Positions 52,810 to 61,581 of a DNA stretch of 64,000 nt are shown here, one piece after another. The stretch spans positions 62,001-126,000 of the forward strand of contig JAEEJS010000048.1 in the NCBI GenBank assembly GCA_016282015.1. The letters are read 5' to 3'. Each line of letters opens with the position of its first letter. Within the stretch, counting starts at the first letter, position 1. This DNA comes from Bacteroidales bacterium. GTDB taxonomy: Bacteria; Bacteroidota; Bacteroidia; Bacteroidales; F082. The notes beneath the pieces are model-generated. The model worked only from the letters and a program-made list of their open reading frames with translations. It was not told the DNA's origin and made no database searches. The position numbers and the translations under genes were made by a program.

Positions 52810-53558
52810 TGGCTTTTCCGGAATACTTCTGAGATGATGATACCTGCAGCGACTGATGCGTTGAGCGATTCGGTCTGGCTGCTTTCGGCTCTGGGTATGT
52901 TTATGGGGCAGCTTACAAATGGCATGACATTCTCCCTGATGCCATGCGACTCACTTCCAATGATTATTACGCCTTGATTGTTTCCCATATTGGTATGGTA
53001 CACATTCTTGCCTTGCATCAAAGCGCCAAAGACGGGAGTCTTCACATCTTTCAAAAACTCCACCAACTCTGCTTCAACTATTTGTATTCTGAAGATGGAG
53101 CCCATGGTCGACTGTATGACTTTGGGCTGCCATGGATCGCAGGTGTCTTTGGACACTACTATTTTGCGGATGCCGAACCAATCGGCAGTGCGTATGATGG
53201 TGCCGAGGTTGCCGGGGTCGTTTATGCCGTCCAGCATCAGAATTAACTCGCGGTCGGTAATATCCGGCTTGATCTTGAACGACGGAATCATAGCGGTGGC
53301 ATAGATGCCAGGAGGGGTGACGAAGTTGCTGATCTGCTCCATCTGCTTGGATGTGACAATCTCGTAATCGGCCACTTTCTTTGCCATGACAGGGTTCTTT
53401 TCGACCCACTGCCCGGTAGCGAAAATGTTGTTGATTCTGAAATCGGAGCTCAGTAGTTCTTCAACCAGCTTGTTGCCCTCAACGGCGAATATACCCGCTT
53501 CCTTGCGGCCTTTTGCCTGGCGCAGCGCCTGTAATTCCTTGACGTCGTTCTTTGTCAT
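52806..53558 (-). CDS. TrmH/SpoU-family RNA 2'-O-methyltransferase
   Basis: A 250-residue SPOUT enzyme with an N-terminal substrate-binding domain (FAVEGNKLVEELLSS) and the three SPOUT motifs: NDPGNLGTIIRTADWFG, IIIGSESHGI and IPRAESSQTESLNASVAAGI, which form the trefoil knot for S-adenosylmethionine. It may act on 23S rRNA or a tRNA; the target cannot be assigned. An ATG two codons upstream is an equally possible start. It is preceded by the rplI terminator. Confidence 0.93.
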   Translation of the reverse strand: MTKNDVKELQALRQAKGRKEAGIFAVEGNKLVEELLSSDFRINNIFATGQWVEKNPVMAKKVADYEIVTSKQMEQISNFVTPPGIYATAMIPSFKIKPDITDRELILMLDGINDPGNLGTIIRTADWFGIRKIVVSKDTCDPWQPKVIQSTMGSIFRIQIVEAELVEFLKDVKTPVFGALMQGKNVYHTNMGNNQGVIIIGSESHGIRENVMPFVSCPINIPRAESSQTESLNASVAAGIIISEVFRKSH

Positions 53559-53572
53559 AATCATTGTTTTAA

Positions 53573-53606
53573 AAAAAGCCGAAGAACGTTAATTCCTCGG
53601 CTTTTT
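53573..53606 (-). terminator. intrinsic terminator of the rpsF-rpsR-rplI operon
   Basis: Stem AAAAAGCCGA / TCGGCTTTTT around a 14-base loop, located between the rplI stop and the methyltransferase start. On the minus strand the stem is followed by a T-run. Confidence 0.85.
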
Positions 53607-53627
53607 AACTATTGCAAATATTGCTTA

Positions 53628-54077
53628 TTATTCAGCAAAAACTTCGAAGCTGATCTCGACTGTAACGTCTTTGTGCAAGCGGATCTTTGCCTTGTAGTTG
53701 CCGACTTCCTTGATGGTGTCGTCGTCGACGAGGATCTGTTTGCGGTCGATGTCGATGTTCTTTGCTTCTTTGATTGCGTTGGCAATCTGAACGTTGTTGA
53801 CCGAACCGTAAATCTTACCTGTTGAGGCAGCCTTTGCAGGGATGCGGAGGGCGAGACCTTCGAGCACTTTGGCGAGCTCTTCAGCTTCCTTCTTTATCTT
53901 TTCCTGTTTGTAAGCCTGCTGGCGCATATTTTCGGCCAAAACTTTACGAGCTGATTCTGTTGCGAGGATAGCCATTCCCTGAGGGATTAAAAAGTTACGT
54001 GCGTAACCTGGTTTAACGTTGACGATGTCGTTCTTGTATCCCAAATTTTTAACGTCTTGTGTCAGAATAATTTCCAT
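53628..54077 (-). CDS. rplI: 50S ribosomal protein L9
   Basis: A 149-residue protein with MEIILTQDVKNLGYKNDIVNVKPGYARNFLIPQG, the N-terminal domain that binds 23S rRNA, a long connecting helix and a C-terminal domain ending in DVTVEISFEVFAE. Third gene of the rpsF-rpsR-rplI operon, the arrangement common to many bacteria. Confidence 0.98.
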   Translation of the reverse strand: MEIILTQDVKNLGYKNDIVNVKPGYARNFLIPQGMAILATESARKVLAENMRQQAYKQEKIKKEAEELAKVLEGLALRIPAKAASTGKIYGSVNNVQIANAIKEAKNIDIDRKQILVDDDTIKEVGNYKAKIRLHKDVTVEISFEVFAE

Positions 54078-54095
54078 TGTCTGTCCTCCTCTTAA

Positions 54096-54365
54096 TTATT
54101 TCAAACAATCAGCTAAGTACGGCATCAAAGCGAGGTGGCGGGCTCTCTTAATGGCCTGAGCGACCTTTCTCTGATATTTTGTTGATGTGCCGGTGATGCG
54201 GCGAGGTAAAATCTTACCCTGCTCGTTCACGAATCTCAATAAGAAATCAGCATCTTTGTAATCGATGTATTTGATGCGGTTCTTTTTGAAGCGGCAGTAT
54301 TTCTTCTTCTTTGTGTCGACTGCTATTGGAGTCAAATATTTGATGTCTGTGTTGGGTTGTGCCAT
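54096..54365 (-). CDS. rpsR: 30S ribosomal protein S18
   Basis: An 89-residue protein with [44 protein letters not shown] in order, the typical core that packs against S6. The start is MAQPNTD; a Met three codons earlier is less likely. It lacks the zinc-type cysteine cluster apart from one Cys. S6 and S18 bind each other on the 30S platform, matching their adjacency. Confidence 0.98.
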   Translation of the reverse strand: MAQPNTDIKYLTPIAVDTKKKKYCRFKKNRIKYIDYKDADFLLRFVNEQGKILPRRITGTSTKYQRKVAQAIKRARHLALMPYLADCLK

Positions 54366-54392
54366 ATCATTCAAAATTTAAATGTTAAACAA

Positions 54393-54746
54393 TTAGTTGG
54401 CTTGTGCCTCGGCAGCTTCAGCAGCTTTACGACGCTTTTTCTCGTTGTAAGCCACAGCGTGCTTGTCAAGTTTCACTGTCAGGAAACGGATGACGCGCTC
54501 GTCACGCTTCAATTCTGTTTCAACTGTATCGATAACATTGCCTTCGGCTTTGTATTCTATCAACTGATAGAAACCTGAAGACTTCTTCTGAATAGGATAT
54601 GCCAGCTTGCGCATGCCCCAGAAATCCTTGAAAACGATCTCTGCTCCGTTGTTTTTGAGCAGGTTTTCGAACTTTTCTACCGCTTCCTTCATCTGATCTT
54701 CAGACAAAACGGGAGTTAAAATGAAAACGGTTTCGTACTGATTCAT
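54393..54746 (-). CDS. rpsF: 30S ribosomal protein S6
   Basis: A 117-residue protein beginning [21 protein letters not shown] with [22 protein letters not shown], the S18-contacting region, and a Lys/Ala-rich tail. First gene of the operon. Its leader of about 55 bases shows no clear S6:S18-binding fold to my eye. Confidence 0.98.
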   Translation of the reverse strand: MNQYETVFILTPVLSEDQMKEAVEKFENLLKNNGAEIVFKDFWGMRKLAYPIQKKSSGFYQLIEYKAEGNVIDTVETELKRDERVIRFLTVKLDKHAVAYNEKKRRKAAEAAEAQAN

Positions 54747-54808
54747 AATTTAATTTGTTGATTATTAAATATTTATACTAAAACTTTTAGTGTTTAATTT
54801 TCAGACTG

Positions 54809-54816
54809 CAAAGATA
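54809..54816 (-). promoter_or_regulatory. Bacteroidota -7 element for rpsF-rpsR-rplI
   Basis: TATCTTTG on the minus strand, about 63 bases upstream of the rpsF ATG. No clear -33. Confidence 0.55.
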
Positions 54817-54846
54817 GAAATTTTTCTGATACACCCGACATTTAAT

Positions 54847-55983
54847 TTAAAAATTTTCCAACATTTCCTTGCAGATGAACTCTGCGGCATGTCCGTCGCC
54901 GAATATTTCGGGATAGCTGTGAGGCGGATTGTCGGTGAAATTCCTATAAGCCTTCAAGATTTTCTGCTCGTCGGCATCTGTTATTACTGCGGCTCCGCAA
55001 TCGACTATTTCCTTCCATTCGGTTTCGCTGCGCATAATCAGACATGGCTTCTGGAAGAAATAGGCTTCTTTCTGAACTCCGCCCGAGTCTGTGACCACCA
55101 TGTCGGCATGCCGCTCCAGCACTATCATGTCGAGGAATGAGGCCGGAGGCAGTATCCTGATATTTGGATTGTTCGATAATTTGTCGAATATATCTTTTTT
55201 GAGATTGGTGTTCAAGAGTTTGGAAGTCCTGGGATGTAGAGGCAACACCACTGTCTTTTCTGCCGCAATCTTCAACAAGGCGGAGAATATGGCATTCAGA
55301 CGCTCTGGCTGATCGGTGTTGTTGTCGCGGTGTATGGTGCACAGAACGTAACCTTTGCCTTTAAGCCTTTCTCTTTCGAGTATGTCAGACTTTTGGTCGG
55401 CTATGGTGGCAAAATACTTGCTGTTGTCGTACATCACGTCTCCGCAGTGGTATATACCCGGATTGTCGGCTGTGAACTTCTTTTTGTTGTTCGGATTGAA
55501 ACCCTCATTGACAAGATTCTTGAAACCTGTGGCAGTGGGAGAGAAGAGCAGGGTAGAGCAGTGGTCGCAGCAGATACGGTTGATTTCCTCTGGCATAGAC
55601 TTGTTGAATGAACGCAGTCCGGCTTCGATGTGCACTATAGGCACATGTATTTTTGAAGCTGCAATGGCACCTGCCAGAGTGGAGTTTGTATCGCCGTAAA
55701 GCACCAGGCAGTCCGGCTTCTCTTTCAGCAGAATTTCCTCGATGCCTTCAATCATGCGTGCCGTCTGCACTCCATGTGGCGCTGAACCTACTCCCATGTT
55801 GTAGTCGGGCTGAGGTACTCCGAGCTCATCGAAGAATACCTGTGACATATTGTTGTCGTAGTGTTGCCCGGTGTGCACTATCACCTCGTGCACCTCTTTG
55901 CTGAAATGCTGACTGATGGCACGGCTCAATGCCGCTGCTTTTATAATCTGGGGGCGGGCCCCTATGACTGTAACTATTTTCAT
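54847..55983 (-). CDS. wecB: UDP-N-acetylglucosamine 2-epimerase (non-hydrolysing)
   Basis: Interconverts UDP-GlcNAc and UDP-ManNAc for surface polysaccharide. The 378-residue GT-B-fold protein has VIGARPQIIKAAALSR at the start, TGQHYDNNMSQVFF, LVLYGDTNSTLAGAIAA, HIEAGLRSFNKSMPEEINR and DSGGVQKEAYFFQKPCL. All catalytic residues appear present. The start overlaps the radC stop by four bases, an unusual operon partner, so cotranscription may be incidental. Confidence 0.96.
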   Translation of the reverse strand: MKIVTVIGARPQIIKAAALSRAISQHFSKEVHEVIVHTGQHYDNNMSQVFFDELGVPQPDYNMGVGSAPHGVQTARMIEGIEEILLKEKPDCLVLYGDTNSTLAGAIAASKIHVPIVHIEAGLRSFNKSMPEEINRICCDHCSTLLFSPTATGFKNLVNEGFNPNNKKKFTADNPGIYHCGDVMYDNSKYFATIADQKSDILERERLKGKGYVLCTIHRDNNTDQPERLNAIFSALLKIAAEKTVVLPLHPRTSKLLNTNLKKDIFDKLSNNPNIRILPPASFLDMIVLERHADMVVTDSGGVQKEAYFFQKPCLIMRSETEWKEIVDCGAAVITDADEQKILKAYRNFTDNPPHSYPEIFGDGHAAEFICKEMLENF

Positions 55984-56675
55984 ATCAATCCTGAATCTGC
56001 AAAACTAAAATAATTATTGATACCAACGACAATATGATCCAAAATTTTTATATCAAGGATTTCCCCGCCTTTGATCAAATTGCGGGTAAGAGTCAAGTCG
56101 GCATTGCTTGGCTCGACGCTGCCTGAAGGATGGTTGTGGCAAAGCATGAGTGCGCTGGCGTTGTTTTCTAAGGCTATCTTGAAAATACGCTTGGGGTCGG
56201 CTTCTATGCTGTGAAGGCCTCCGTCGCCGATCTTTGCAAGTTTTATCACCTTGTTGACTGGGTTGAGCAGTAGGATCCAAAACTGCTCATGGTCGAGGTT
56301 CTGAGTGTGCATGTAGAAATACTCGAAAGCGTCTCTGCTGTTGCGAATGCGCGTTTGTTGCGCCGCCTCCGCATATCTGCGTCGGCGGCCCAGTTCCAAA
56401 GCCGCCGCTACGGTAACCGCCTTGGCTTGCCCAATGCCTTTGTAATTGGTCAGATCGCCTATGCTTAGTTGTGACAGTTTTATCAGGTTGTCGCCTGCAT
56501 CTTTCAATATGCGTCTCGACAAGTCGACAGCTGTCTCGTCGCTGTTGCCTGAGCCTATAAGTATGGCGAGTAGCTCGGCGTCAGTGAGAGCCTCGCGGCC
56601 TTTGGCCAGCATCTTTTCACGAGGGCGCTCGGCCAGGGCCCAATTCTTAATGGTTTTTGTGGTGTTTTGGTTCAT
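55980..56675 (-). CDS. radC: RadC-family JAB-domain protein
   Basis: A 231-residue UPF0758 protein: N-terminal helix-hairpin-helix region (NYKGIGQAKAVTVAAALELGRR) and a JAB/MPN metalloprotease-like domain with HNHPSGSVEPSNAD, the intact zinc motif. Despite the name, a direct role in repair is doubtful. I start at MNQNTTKTIKNWALAERPREK, the conserved N-terminus; a further 18 codons upstream in frame are unlikely. wecB overlaps its end. Confidence 0.94.
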   Translation of the reverse strand: MNQNTTKTIKNWALAERPREKMLAKGREALTDAELLAILIGSGNSDETAVDLSRRILKDAGDNLIKLSQLSIGDLTNYKGIGQAKAVTVAAALELGRRRRYAEAAQQTRIRNSRDAFEYFYMHTQNLDHEQFWILLLNPVNKVIKLAKIGDGGLHSIEADPKRIFKIALENNASALMLCHNHPSGSVEPSNADLTLTRNLIKGGEILDIKILDHIVVGINNYFSFADSGLI

Positions 56676-56696
56676 AACTTTTGGCTTTAAACGACA

Positions 56697-56724
56697 AAAG
56701 TTCTCCCCCAAGAGGAAGAACTTT
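56697..56724 (-). terminator. weak hairpin after rpsT
   Basis: AAAGTTCT / AGAACTTT with a 12-base loop, 22 bases past the rpsT stop on the minus strand and followed by TTG. The T-run is short, so termination is uncertain; radC starts 22 bases further on. Confidence 0.4.
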
Positions 56725-56745
56725 GACAATATCTATGAAAAAACC

Positions 56746-57000
56746 TTACGCTAATTTAGCTGTGAAGTGTGCAAGCTTTGACTTCAAGTTAGCGGCTTTG
56801 TTGCGGTGGATGATACCACGTTTTGCCACACGGTCAATAGTCTTGTACATTTCTGAAAGCTTTGATTCAGCTTCGCTCTTGTCTGTTAAAGCTCTGAAGC
56901 TTCTGACGGCTGAGCGCATAGCTCTAGCATAGAAGCGGTTGTGTAAACGTCTGTTTTCTGTCTGACGGATTCTCTTCAGTGAAGATTTGTGATTTGCCAT
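56746..57000 (-). CDS. rpsT: 30S ribosomal protein S20
   Basis: An 84-residue Lys/Arg-rich helical protein beginning MANHKSSLKRIRQTENRRLHNRF and containing IDRVAKRGIIHRNKAANLKSKLA, the standard S20 pattern for binding 16S rRNA. A promoter lies 48 bases upstream; monocistronic or with radC. Confidence 0.97.
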   Translation of the reverse strand: MANHKSSLKRIRQTENRRLHNRFYARAMRSAVRSFRALTDKSEAESKLSEMYKTIDRVAKRGIIHRNKAANLKSKLAHFTAKLA

Positions 57001-57047
57001 TTTATTCTTATAATTTTTATTTCTTTTTCTCTTAAATTTTCGGACTG

Positions 57048-57080
57048 CAAAAATACAACATTTTTGAATACGAAAAACAA
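57048..57080 (-). promoter_or_regulatory. promoter for rpsT
   Basis: On the minus strand TTG, 22 bases, then TATTTTTG. Spacing is slightly long, but both elements are present. Confidence 0.55.
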
Positions 57081-57116
57081 AAATCTTAAAAATTTTTTCA
57101 CCTTGACATTGATGAG

Positions 57117-58406
57117 TTAAATGCTAGTAAGAACAGCGGTCATTTCCGAATTGTCACCTTTATTAATAATACCATCCAAAATGACGTCGACAAAGGTGTT
57201 TTTCTCAAGATTTTTAGCTTTGAGCCGGAGGGGTATATAGTTCTCGCCGTAGCCGCGGGCAGTGCCGTCGGCCATAACCCTTTCTATGAGCATGCGCTGC
57301 GGTTTGCCAAGCATGCGGTTGAAATAATCCAGCTTGTTTTCGGCTGAAATCCGCCTAATTATAGCACTGCGCTCGGTCTTCACAGTCTCGGGGATCTGGT
57401 TGGGCATGGTAGCCGCCTTGGTGCCAGTGCGGACGGAATATTTGAAAGTGTGTATGTGGCTGAATCCAATGGCTTTGCACATAGCTGCACTTTCAGCGAA
57501 GTCGGACTCGGTCTCACCTGGGAACCCCACTATCACATCGGTGGTGATGTTGAAGTCTGGTATGGCTGTCTTGATGCGTTCGCACATTTCTAGAAACTGG
57601 GCTGCAGTATAGTGGCGATGCATGTCCCTAAGGGTGTTCTCGGCGCCGCTTTGCAGGCAGATGTGCATATGCGGAGCAAGCTTTGGATTGTCAAACAGAC
57701 TCAGGAAACGGTCGCTGAAGTTGTCCGGTTCGATGGAGGATATGCGGACTCTGAAATCGCCTTCGATTTTCAGGATGTTTTCAATCAGATGTTCAAAATC
57801 AACATCATTATGATGATAACGCCCCATGTTGACACCTGTCAGCACCACTTCCTTGAAGCCATGCTCAACAACATTGCGGATGTTATCGTAAATCTCGTCA
57901 GCCGGACGGCTGATGGCTCTGCCGCGCACGTTTGGAATTATGCAGTAGGAACAGAAATTGTTACATCCGTCGTGAATTTTAATCAGACTGCGGGTGTGGA
58001 AGGTGCTGTAGGCTGGACGGTAGCTGAACAAGTCCTTGTCGAAGCCTTCCGGGTCGACGGCTTCGCCTTTCACTCTGCTGTCGATTATGCTGAAAAGAGC
58101 ATATTTGCGTTCGTTGTCTATAGCGTAATCAATGGTGCCCGAATTGAGCATCTCCTGCTTGCGATGGTTGACCATGCAGCCCATGGCCGCTATGATGGCA
58201 GTGGGGTGGGAGCGCCTGATCTGGTTGATAGCCTGACGGCATTTCTGGTCGCTCTGATTGGTGACGGTACAGGTGTTGACTACGTAAACATCCGCGTTTT
58301 CGTCGCTGTCCACCACCTCGTAACCGGCCTCCTTGAACTGAGACGCCAAGGCGTCTGTCTCATAGAGGTTTACTCGGCAACCCAATGTCTTAAAGGCGAT
58401 TTTCAT
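57117..58406 (-). CDS. mtaB: tRNA (N6-threonylcarbamoyladenosine-37-C2)-methylthiotransferase MtaB
   Basis: Radical-SAM enzyme that converts t6A37 to ms2t6A37 in tRNAs reading ANN codons. The 429-residue protein has the UPF0004 domain with FKTLGCRVNLYE and VNTCTVTNQSD, the radical SAM cluster CNNFCSYC, VLTGVNMGRY and QSGAENTLRDMHRHY. The TLGCRVN start distinguishes MtaB from MiaB and RimO. It follows the miaB homologue by 21 bases, so both modify position 37 from one operon. Confidence 0.95.
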   Translation of the reverse strand: MKIAFKTLGCRVNLYETDALASQFKEAGYEVVDSDENADVYVVNTCTVTNQSDQKCRQAINQIRRSHPTAIIAAMGCMVNHRKQEMLNSGTIDYAIDNERKYALFSIIDSRVKGEAVDPEGFDKDLFSYRPAYSTFHTRSLIKIHDGCNNFCSYCIIPNVRGRAISRPADEIYDNIRNVVEHGFKEVVLTGVNMGRYHHNDVDFEHLIENILKIEGDFRVRISSIEPDNFSDRFLSLFDNPKLAPHMHICLQSGAENTLRDMHRHYTAAQFLEMCERIKTAIPDFNITTDVIVGFPGETESDFAESAAMCKAIGFSHIHTFKYSVRTGTKAATMPNQIPETVKTERSAIIRRISAENKLDYFNRMLGKPQRMLIERVMADGTARGYGENYIPLRLKAKNLEKNTFVDVILDGIINKGDNSEMTAVLTSI

Positions 58407-58413
58407 TTTGTAT

Positions 58414-58453
58414 GAGATTTTTCGACTTCACTTCGTTTCACTCGAAATGACGG
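58414..58453. repeat. REP-like element at the end of the miaB homologue
   Basis: On the minus strand it reads CCCGTCATTTCGAGTGAAAC then GAAGTGAAGTCGAAAAATCTC. The ends TTTCGA and TCGAAA pair. The CGTCATTTCGA...GAAAAATCTC form resembles a dispersed intergenic repeat I have seen in Bacteroidota genomes, although I cannot confirm it here. It supplies the last eight codons and stop of the miaB homologue. Confidence 0.5.
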
Positions 58454-59816
58454 GCTGGAGTGTTCCTTCAATCGAAAGCGCTGTGGCGCTGGTCACTTTC
58501 ACGTTCACTATTTGGCCTATCAGGCTCTTGTCTCTCGATTGGAAACGGATGACAATCTTGCCCTCGGTATGTCCGGTAAGGTAGCCGTTTTTGCGGTCAT
58601 AGCCGCTAACCAGCACCTTCAAAGTTTTACCGATGAGTCCTTGATTGTAAACGAGAGAGTGCTTCATCAGCTCGTCGGTGAGTATGTGATAGCGCTCGCG
58701 TTTCTTGGCCTTAGGCACGTCGTCTGCCCATGAAGATGCCACCGCACCGGGCCTTACGCTGTACTGCGCAATGTAAGCCATGTTATATTTGAACTCTTCC
58801 ATGGCTTTGCGTGAGTTTTCAAACTCTTCCTCGGTCTCGCCTGTGAAACCTACTATTATATCGGTGAATATTGTGGCTTCAGGGAGTAAACGTCTGATTG
58901 TGTGTATGATATGACGGTAATCGTCGAGGGTGTGCTTGCGGTTCATGCGCTGCAGCATGTTGTCGTCGCCCGACTGAATGGGCAGATGAATCTGTTTGCC
59001 GAGGCAGCGGTACTGCGAAATGACTTCTATCACTTCGTCACTCATGTCGCGTGGATGAGGAGAGGTGAAGTAAACCCAGAACTCCTTGCCGCTGGCATCG
59101 CCGTAAGCGCCGATTCTTCTGAGTAATTCCGCAAAATTTATCTCTTCACCTTTCTTGTCAAGTCCGTATGAGTTGACATTCTGTCCAAGCAAAGTGATTG
59201 ATTTATAGCCTTTGTCGACCAGTTCTTTCAGCTCGGCTAGGATGTCTTCCGACTTTCTTGACACCTCGCGGCCGCGGGTGTAAGGCACTGCGCAATAGGT
59301 GCAGAACTTGTTGCAGCCGTTCTGAATAGGGATGAAGGCCTCAAAATCTGAGAGATGGTCGGGGTTGATAACCCAGAAACGGTCCATGTTGGCCGATGGG
59401 TTGACATTGCGGTTGACGGGTATGCCCACCAATGGGAAAACCGGCTCCTGCTCAACGTTATCCCTGGTTGGGATGAACACTCCGTACTGTCTGATCATAT
59501 CCGGCAGGTCTGGGAGTTCGTTCATGGTGAACACCAGGTCGAACAGCTTGACGAAACGTTCGCGGTCGGCTGGCAATATGCATCCCGACACGAAAGTGAT
59601 GCAGTTGTGGTTCTGCTTCATCTCGTTCCATCTGAGGATGCGGGTGTACACCTTGTCTATGCCTTTCTGTCGGACAGAACATGCAATAACGCCCAGTATT
59701 GTGGCTTCCTCTTCCTTGTCAGTCTCTGTAAAACCCATGCCGTGCAAAACAGTGCGCACACGTTCTGTGTCGCTGCGGTTCATCTGGCAACCCAATGGCA
59801 GTAAAAAATACTTCAT
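58428..59816 (-). CDS. miaB: MiaB-type tRNA methylthiotransferase
   Basis: Radical-SAM enzyme expected to make ms2i6A37 in tRNAs reading UNN codons. The 462-residue protein has LLPLGCQMNRSDTE, ACSVRQKG and SGCILP (three cluster cysteines), CNKFCTYC for radical SAM, LLGQNVNSYG, QSGDDNMLQRMNRKH and a C-terminal TRAM domain. The N-terminus (PLGCQMN, CSVRQ) departs from the usual TYGCQMN / CSIRE, so this may be a side branch of MiaB. The final PVISSETK comes from the REP-like repeat. Confidence 0.9.
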   Translation of the reverse strand: MKYFLLPLGCQMNRSDTERVRTVLHGMGFTETDKEEEATILGVIACSVRQKGIDKVYTRILRWNEMKQNHNCITFVSGCILPADRERFVKLFDLVFTMNELPDLPDMIRQYGVFIPTRDNVEQEPVFPLVGIPVNRNVNPSANMDRFWVINPDHLSDFEAFIPIQNGCNKFCTYCAVPYTRGREVSRKSEDILAELKELVDKGYKSITLLGQNVNSYGLDKKGEEINFAELLRRIGAYGDASGKEFWVYFTSPHPRDMSDEVIEVISQYRCLGKQIHLPIQSGDDNMLQRMNRKHTLDDYRHIIHTIRRLLPEATIFTDIIVGFTGETEEEFENSRKAMEEFKYNMAYIAQYSVRPGAVASSWADDVPKAKKRERYHILTDELMKHSLVYNQGLIGKTLKVLVSGYDRKNGYLTGHTEGKIVIRFQSRDKSLIGQIVNVKVTSATALSIEGTLQPVISSETK

Positions 59817-59833
59817 CTCTTAAAATTTGGCCG

Positions 59834-59865
59834 CAAAATTACGAAATTTTCCCTTTGGAAATCAA
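59834..59865 (-). promoter_or_regulatory. promoter for the miaB-mtaB operon
   Basis: On the minus strand TTG, 21 bases, then TAATTTTG, 18 bases upstream of the miaB ATG. The -33 element overlaps the lplA stop. Confidence 0.6.
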
Positions 59866-60818
59866 TATATAAGGCTAATAATATCTTTAGCTATCGGGTT
59901 TTGACCGCAATCGGGGGCTTTCCGGATGCTGGCACCGGTTAGAATGCGTTCAGTTTCATCAATCAAATCGGGCTCGAGACCGTCTGAAGCTATTGAAACA
60001 CTTTCTATTATACCCTTAGACTCATTAACCTGCATGTCCAGCTCGACAAGGCCCCAGGGGAACTGGGCGCTTTTCTTGGCATGGAAATTGTGCCACTTGC
60101 CGAATAGATATTCTTCTGACGCAAATAAATCCCTGGTTTTCAAGACTTTGTCGGTCAGCAAGTCGTTGAATCCCACTATTTCTGCTTTAGCATTGTAGAC
60201 TTCCTCGAAAGCCTGTGAAAGATAAGGCATTATCGAATCGGAAGTTATATCGGCCACCTCCGAGAGATTGATTATGCGGCTGGCAACTGATTTTACTCCG
60301 TGTTTCTGCAATTTGGCGGGGTTGACTTTCAGATATTTGGCAAGGCGTTCGCCATCGGTCCTTATCAGAATGGTGCCGTGGTGAAGCCTTCTGTCTTTAT
60401 AGATTCCAAAGGCATTCCCGGAAAATTTGCGGCCGTCGAAGAGGATGTCGTTGCGCCCTGAAACCTCGGTTTCCAAGCCGAAGTGTCTCAAGGCGGTCTT
60501 GATGACGTTCATCTGTCTGCTTACATCATAGTGCTTTTTGTGTGCCACGAATGAGAAATTCAAGTTACCCAGATCGTGATACACTGCACCGCCGCCGGTA
60601 CGGCGGCGGGCAGCATAGCCGCCTTCCGCAAGCAAAAGTTCCACATTGCATTCCGTGAACGGGTTCTGATTGTAGCCGTAAACCACGGTCTGCTGATTCT
60701 TCCACAAAAACATGGTGACCACTTCTGGGTCGCCTTCGTCCAATAGAGAACTTTCCACAGCCAAATTCAGGTGCGGATTATATTGGTTGCCAATAACAAT
60801 TTGTATTCTTGGATTCAT
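59862..60818 (-). CDS. lplA: lipoate--protein ligase A
   Basis: Activates free lipoate and attaches it to 2-oxoacid dehydrogenase and glycine-cleavage proteins. The 318-residue protein has NQNPFTECN, the lipoate loop RRTGGGAVYHDLGN, SGRNDILFDGRKFSGNAF with the catalytic Lys, and a C-terminal accessory domain (FGKWHNFHAKKSAQFPWG) as in E. coli LplA. It follows the barrel gene by one base, so both come from one transcript. Confidence 0.95.
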   Translation of the reverse strand: MNPRIQIVIGNQYNPHLNLAVESSLLDEGDPEVVTMFLWKNQQTVVYGYNQNPFTECNVELLLAEGGYAARRRTGGGAVYHDLGNLNFSFVAHKKHYDVSRQMNVIKTALRHFGLETEVSGRNDILFDGRKFSGNAFGIYKDRRLHHGTILIRTDGERLAKYLKVNPAKLQKHGVKSVASRIINLSEVADITSDSIMPYLSQAFEEVYNAKAEIVGFNDLLTDKVLKTRDLFASEEYLFGKWHNFHAKKSAQFPWGLVELDMQVNESKGIIESVSIASDGLEPDLIDETERILTGASIRKAPDCGQNPIAKDIISLIY

Positions 60819-60819
60819 T

Positions 60820-61479
60820 TTAGAATAGCATGTATCCTACGCTAGCCTGAACACTGATGTTTTTGTTGGAGCCGCTGTCTTTCAGCACATCAATGAAGCC
60901 GAAGTAAACCCTTAGGCTAACGAAGAAATTATCATGAGGAATTAAGTTTTCTGTGTAAATGCCAAGCAGCAGGCCCATGTCGAAAGAATTGTAGTGGGCT
61001 GATGAGAAATCTTGCGATTTCCAATCGCCGTTGCCTATTTTTGATTTCAGAGAGCCGGAAATGCAATAACGGAAATTCAAACCGGCTTCCAGACCCAAAA
61101 TATCGGGGAAATAGTATTGATAAATGATTGGAATGTTGAGATAATGAAGGCTGTATTTGCTGTACACCTTCACCTTTTCCTCTTCATTCTCCATCCATCG
61201 CTCCGATTGTTGCCCGCCAAGCGAGTAGTAGAATTCGGCAGCCAAATCACTCGGGCCTTGAAGCAGGTATTTACCATAAACTCCGGCTGTAAGTCCGAGC
61301 CTCAAGCCGTTGTTTTCCAAGCCTCTGAGCGTCGACATGCCGATGCCGCCACGAACTCCGAATTGATAATTTTCCCTTTGGGCTTGCAGATTCTCTGTAA
61401 ACAACACAAGAACCAGCAGCGTCAACAAAGCCATGACGCTTTTCAGTGATGTGTTGATATTGGAGAGAATCCTCTTCAT
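60820..61479 (-). CDS. outer-membrane beta-barrel protein
   Basis: A 219-residue protein with a signal peptide ending LQAQ and strands such as FGVRGGIGMSTL, LRLGLTAGVYGKYLL, LGLEAGLNFRYCI and ISVQASVGYMLF (C-terminal Phe). It belongs to the small Bacteroidota barrel group that includes PorT-like proteins but lacks the PorT N-terminal motif. The ATG gives a somewhat long N-region (MKRILSNINTSLKSVM); a second Met at residue 16 could be the true start. Function unknown; operon with lplA. Confidence 0.83.
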   Translation of the reverse strand: MKRILSNINTSLKSVMALLTLLVLVLFTENLQAQRENYQFGVRGGIGMSTLRGLENNGLRLGLTAGVYGKYLLQGPSDLAAEFYYSLGGQQSERWMENEEEKVKVYSKYSLHYLNIPIIYQYYFPDILGLEAGLNFRYCISGSLKSKIGNGDWKSQDFSSAHYNSFDMGLLLGIYTENLIPHDNFFVSLRVYFGFIDVLKDSGSNKNISVQASVGYMLF

Positions 61480-61581
61480 GTCATTAATCCTTATAAACTA
61501 AAAAAGTCAGAATCAGGACTGCTTAATAAATCCCATCTTCTGACCTCGCTTTCTTTAAGTTTAAAAAATCAAACTTTTTTG

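Noticed and set aside
54747-54808. Possible S6:S18-binding autoregulatory leader of rpsF
   Set aside because: The leader is AT-rich with only a trivial ACTAAAA/TTTTAGT palindrome; I see no CCG-bearing bulge expected of the known motif.
57612-58415. 267-codon open frame opposite mtaB
   Set aside because: Antisense shadow of a well-supported radical-SAM gene; composition follows the other strand.
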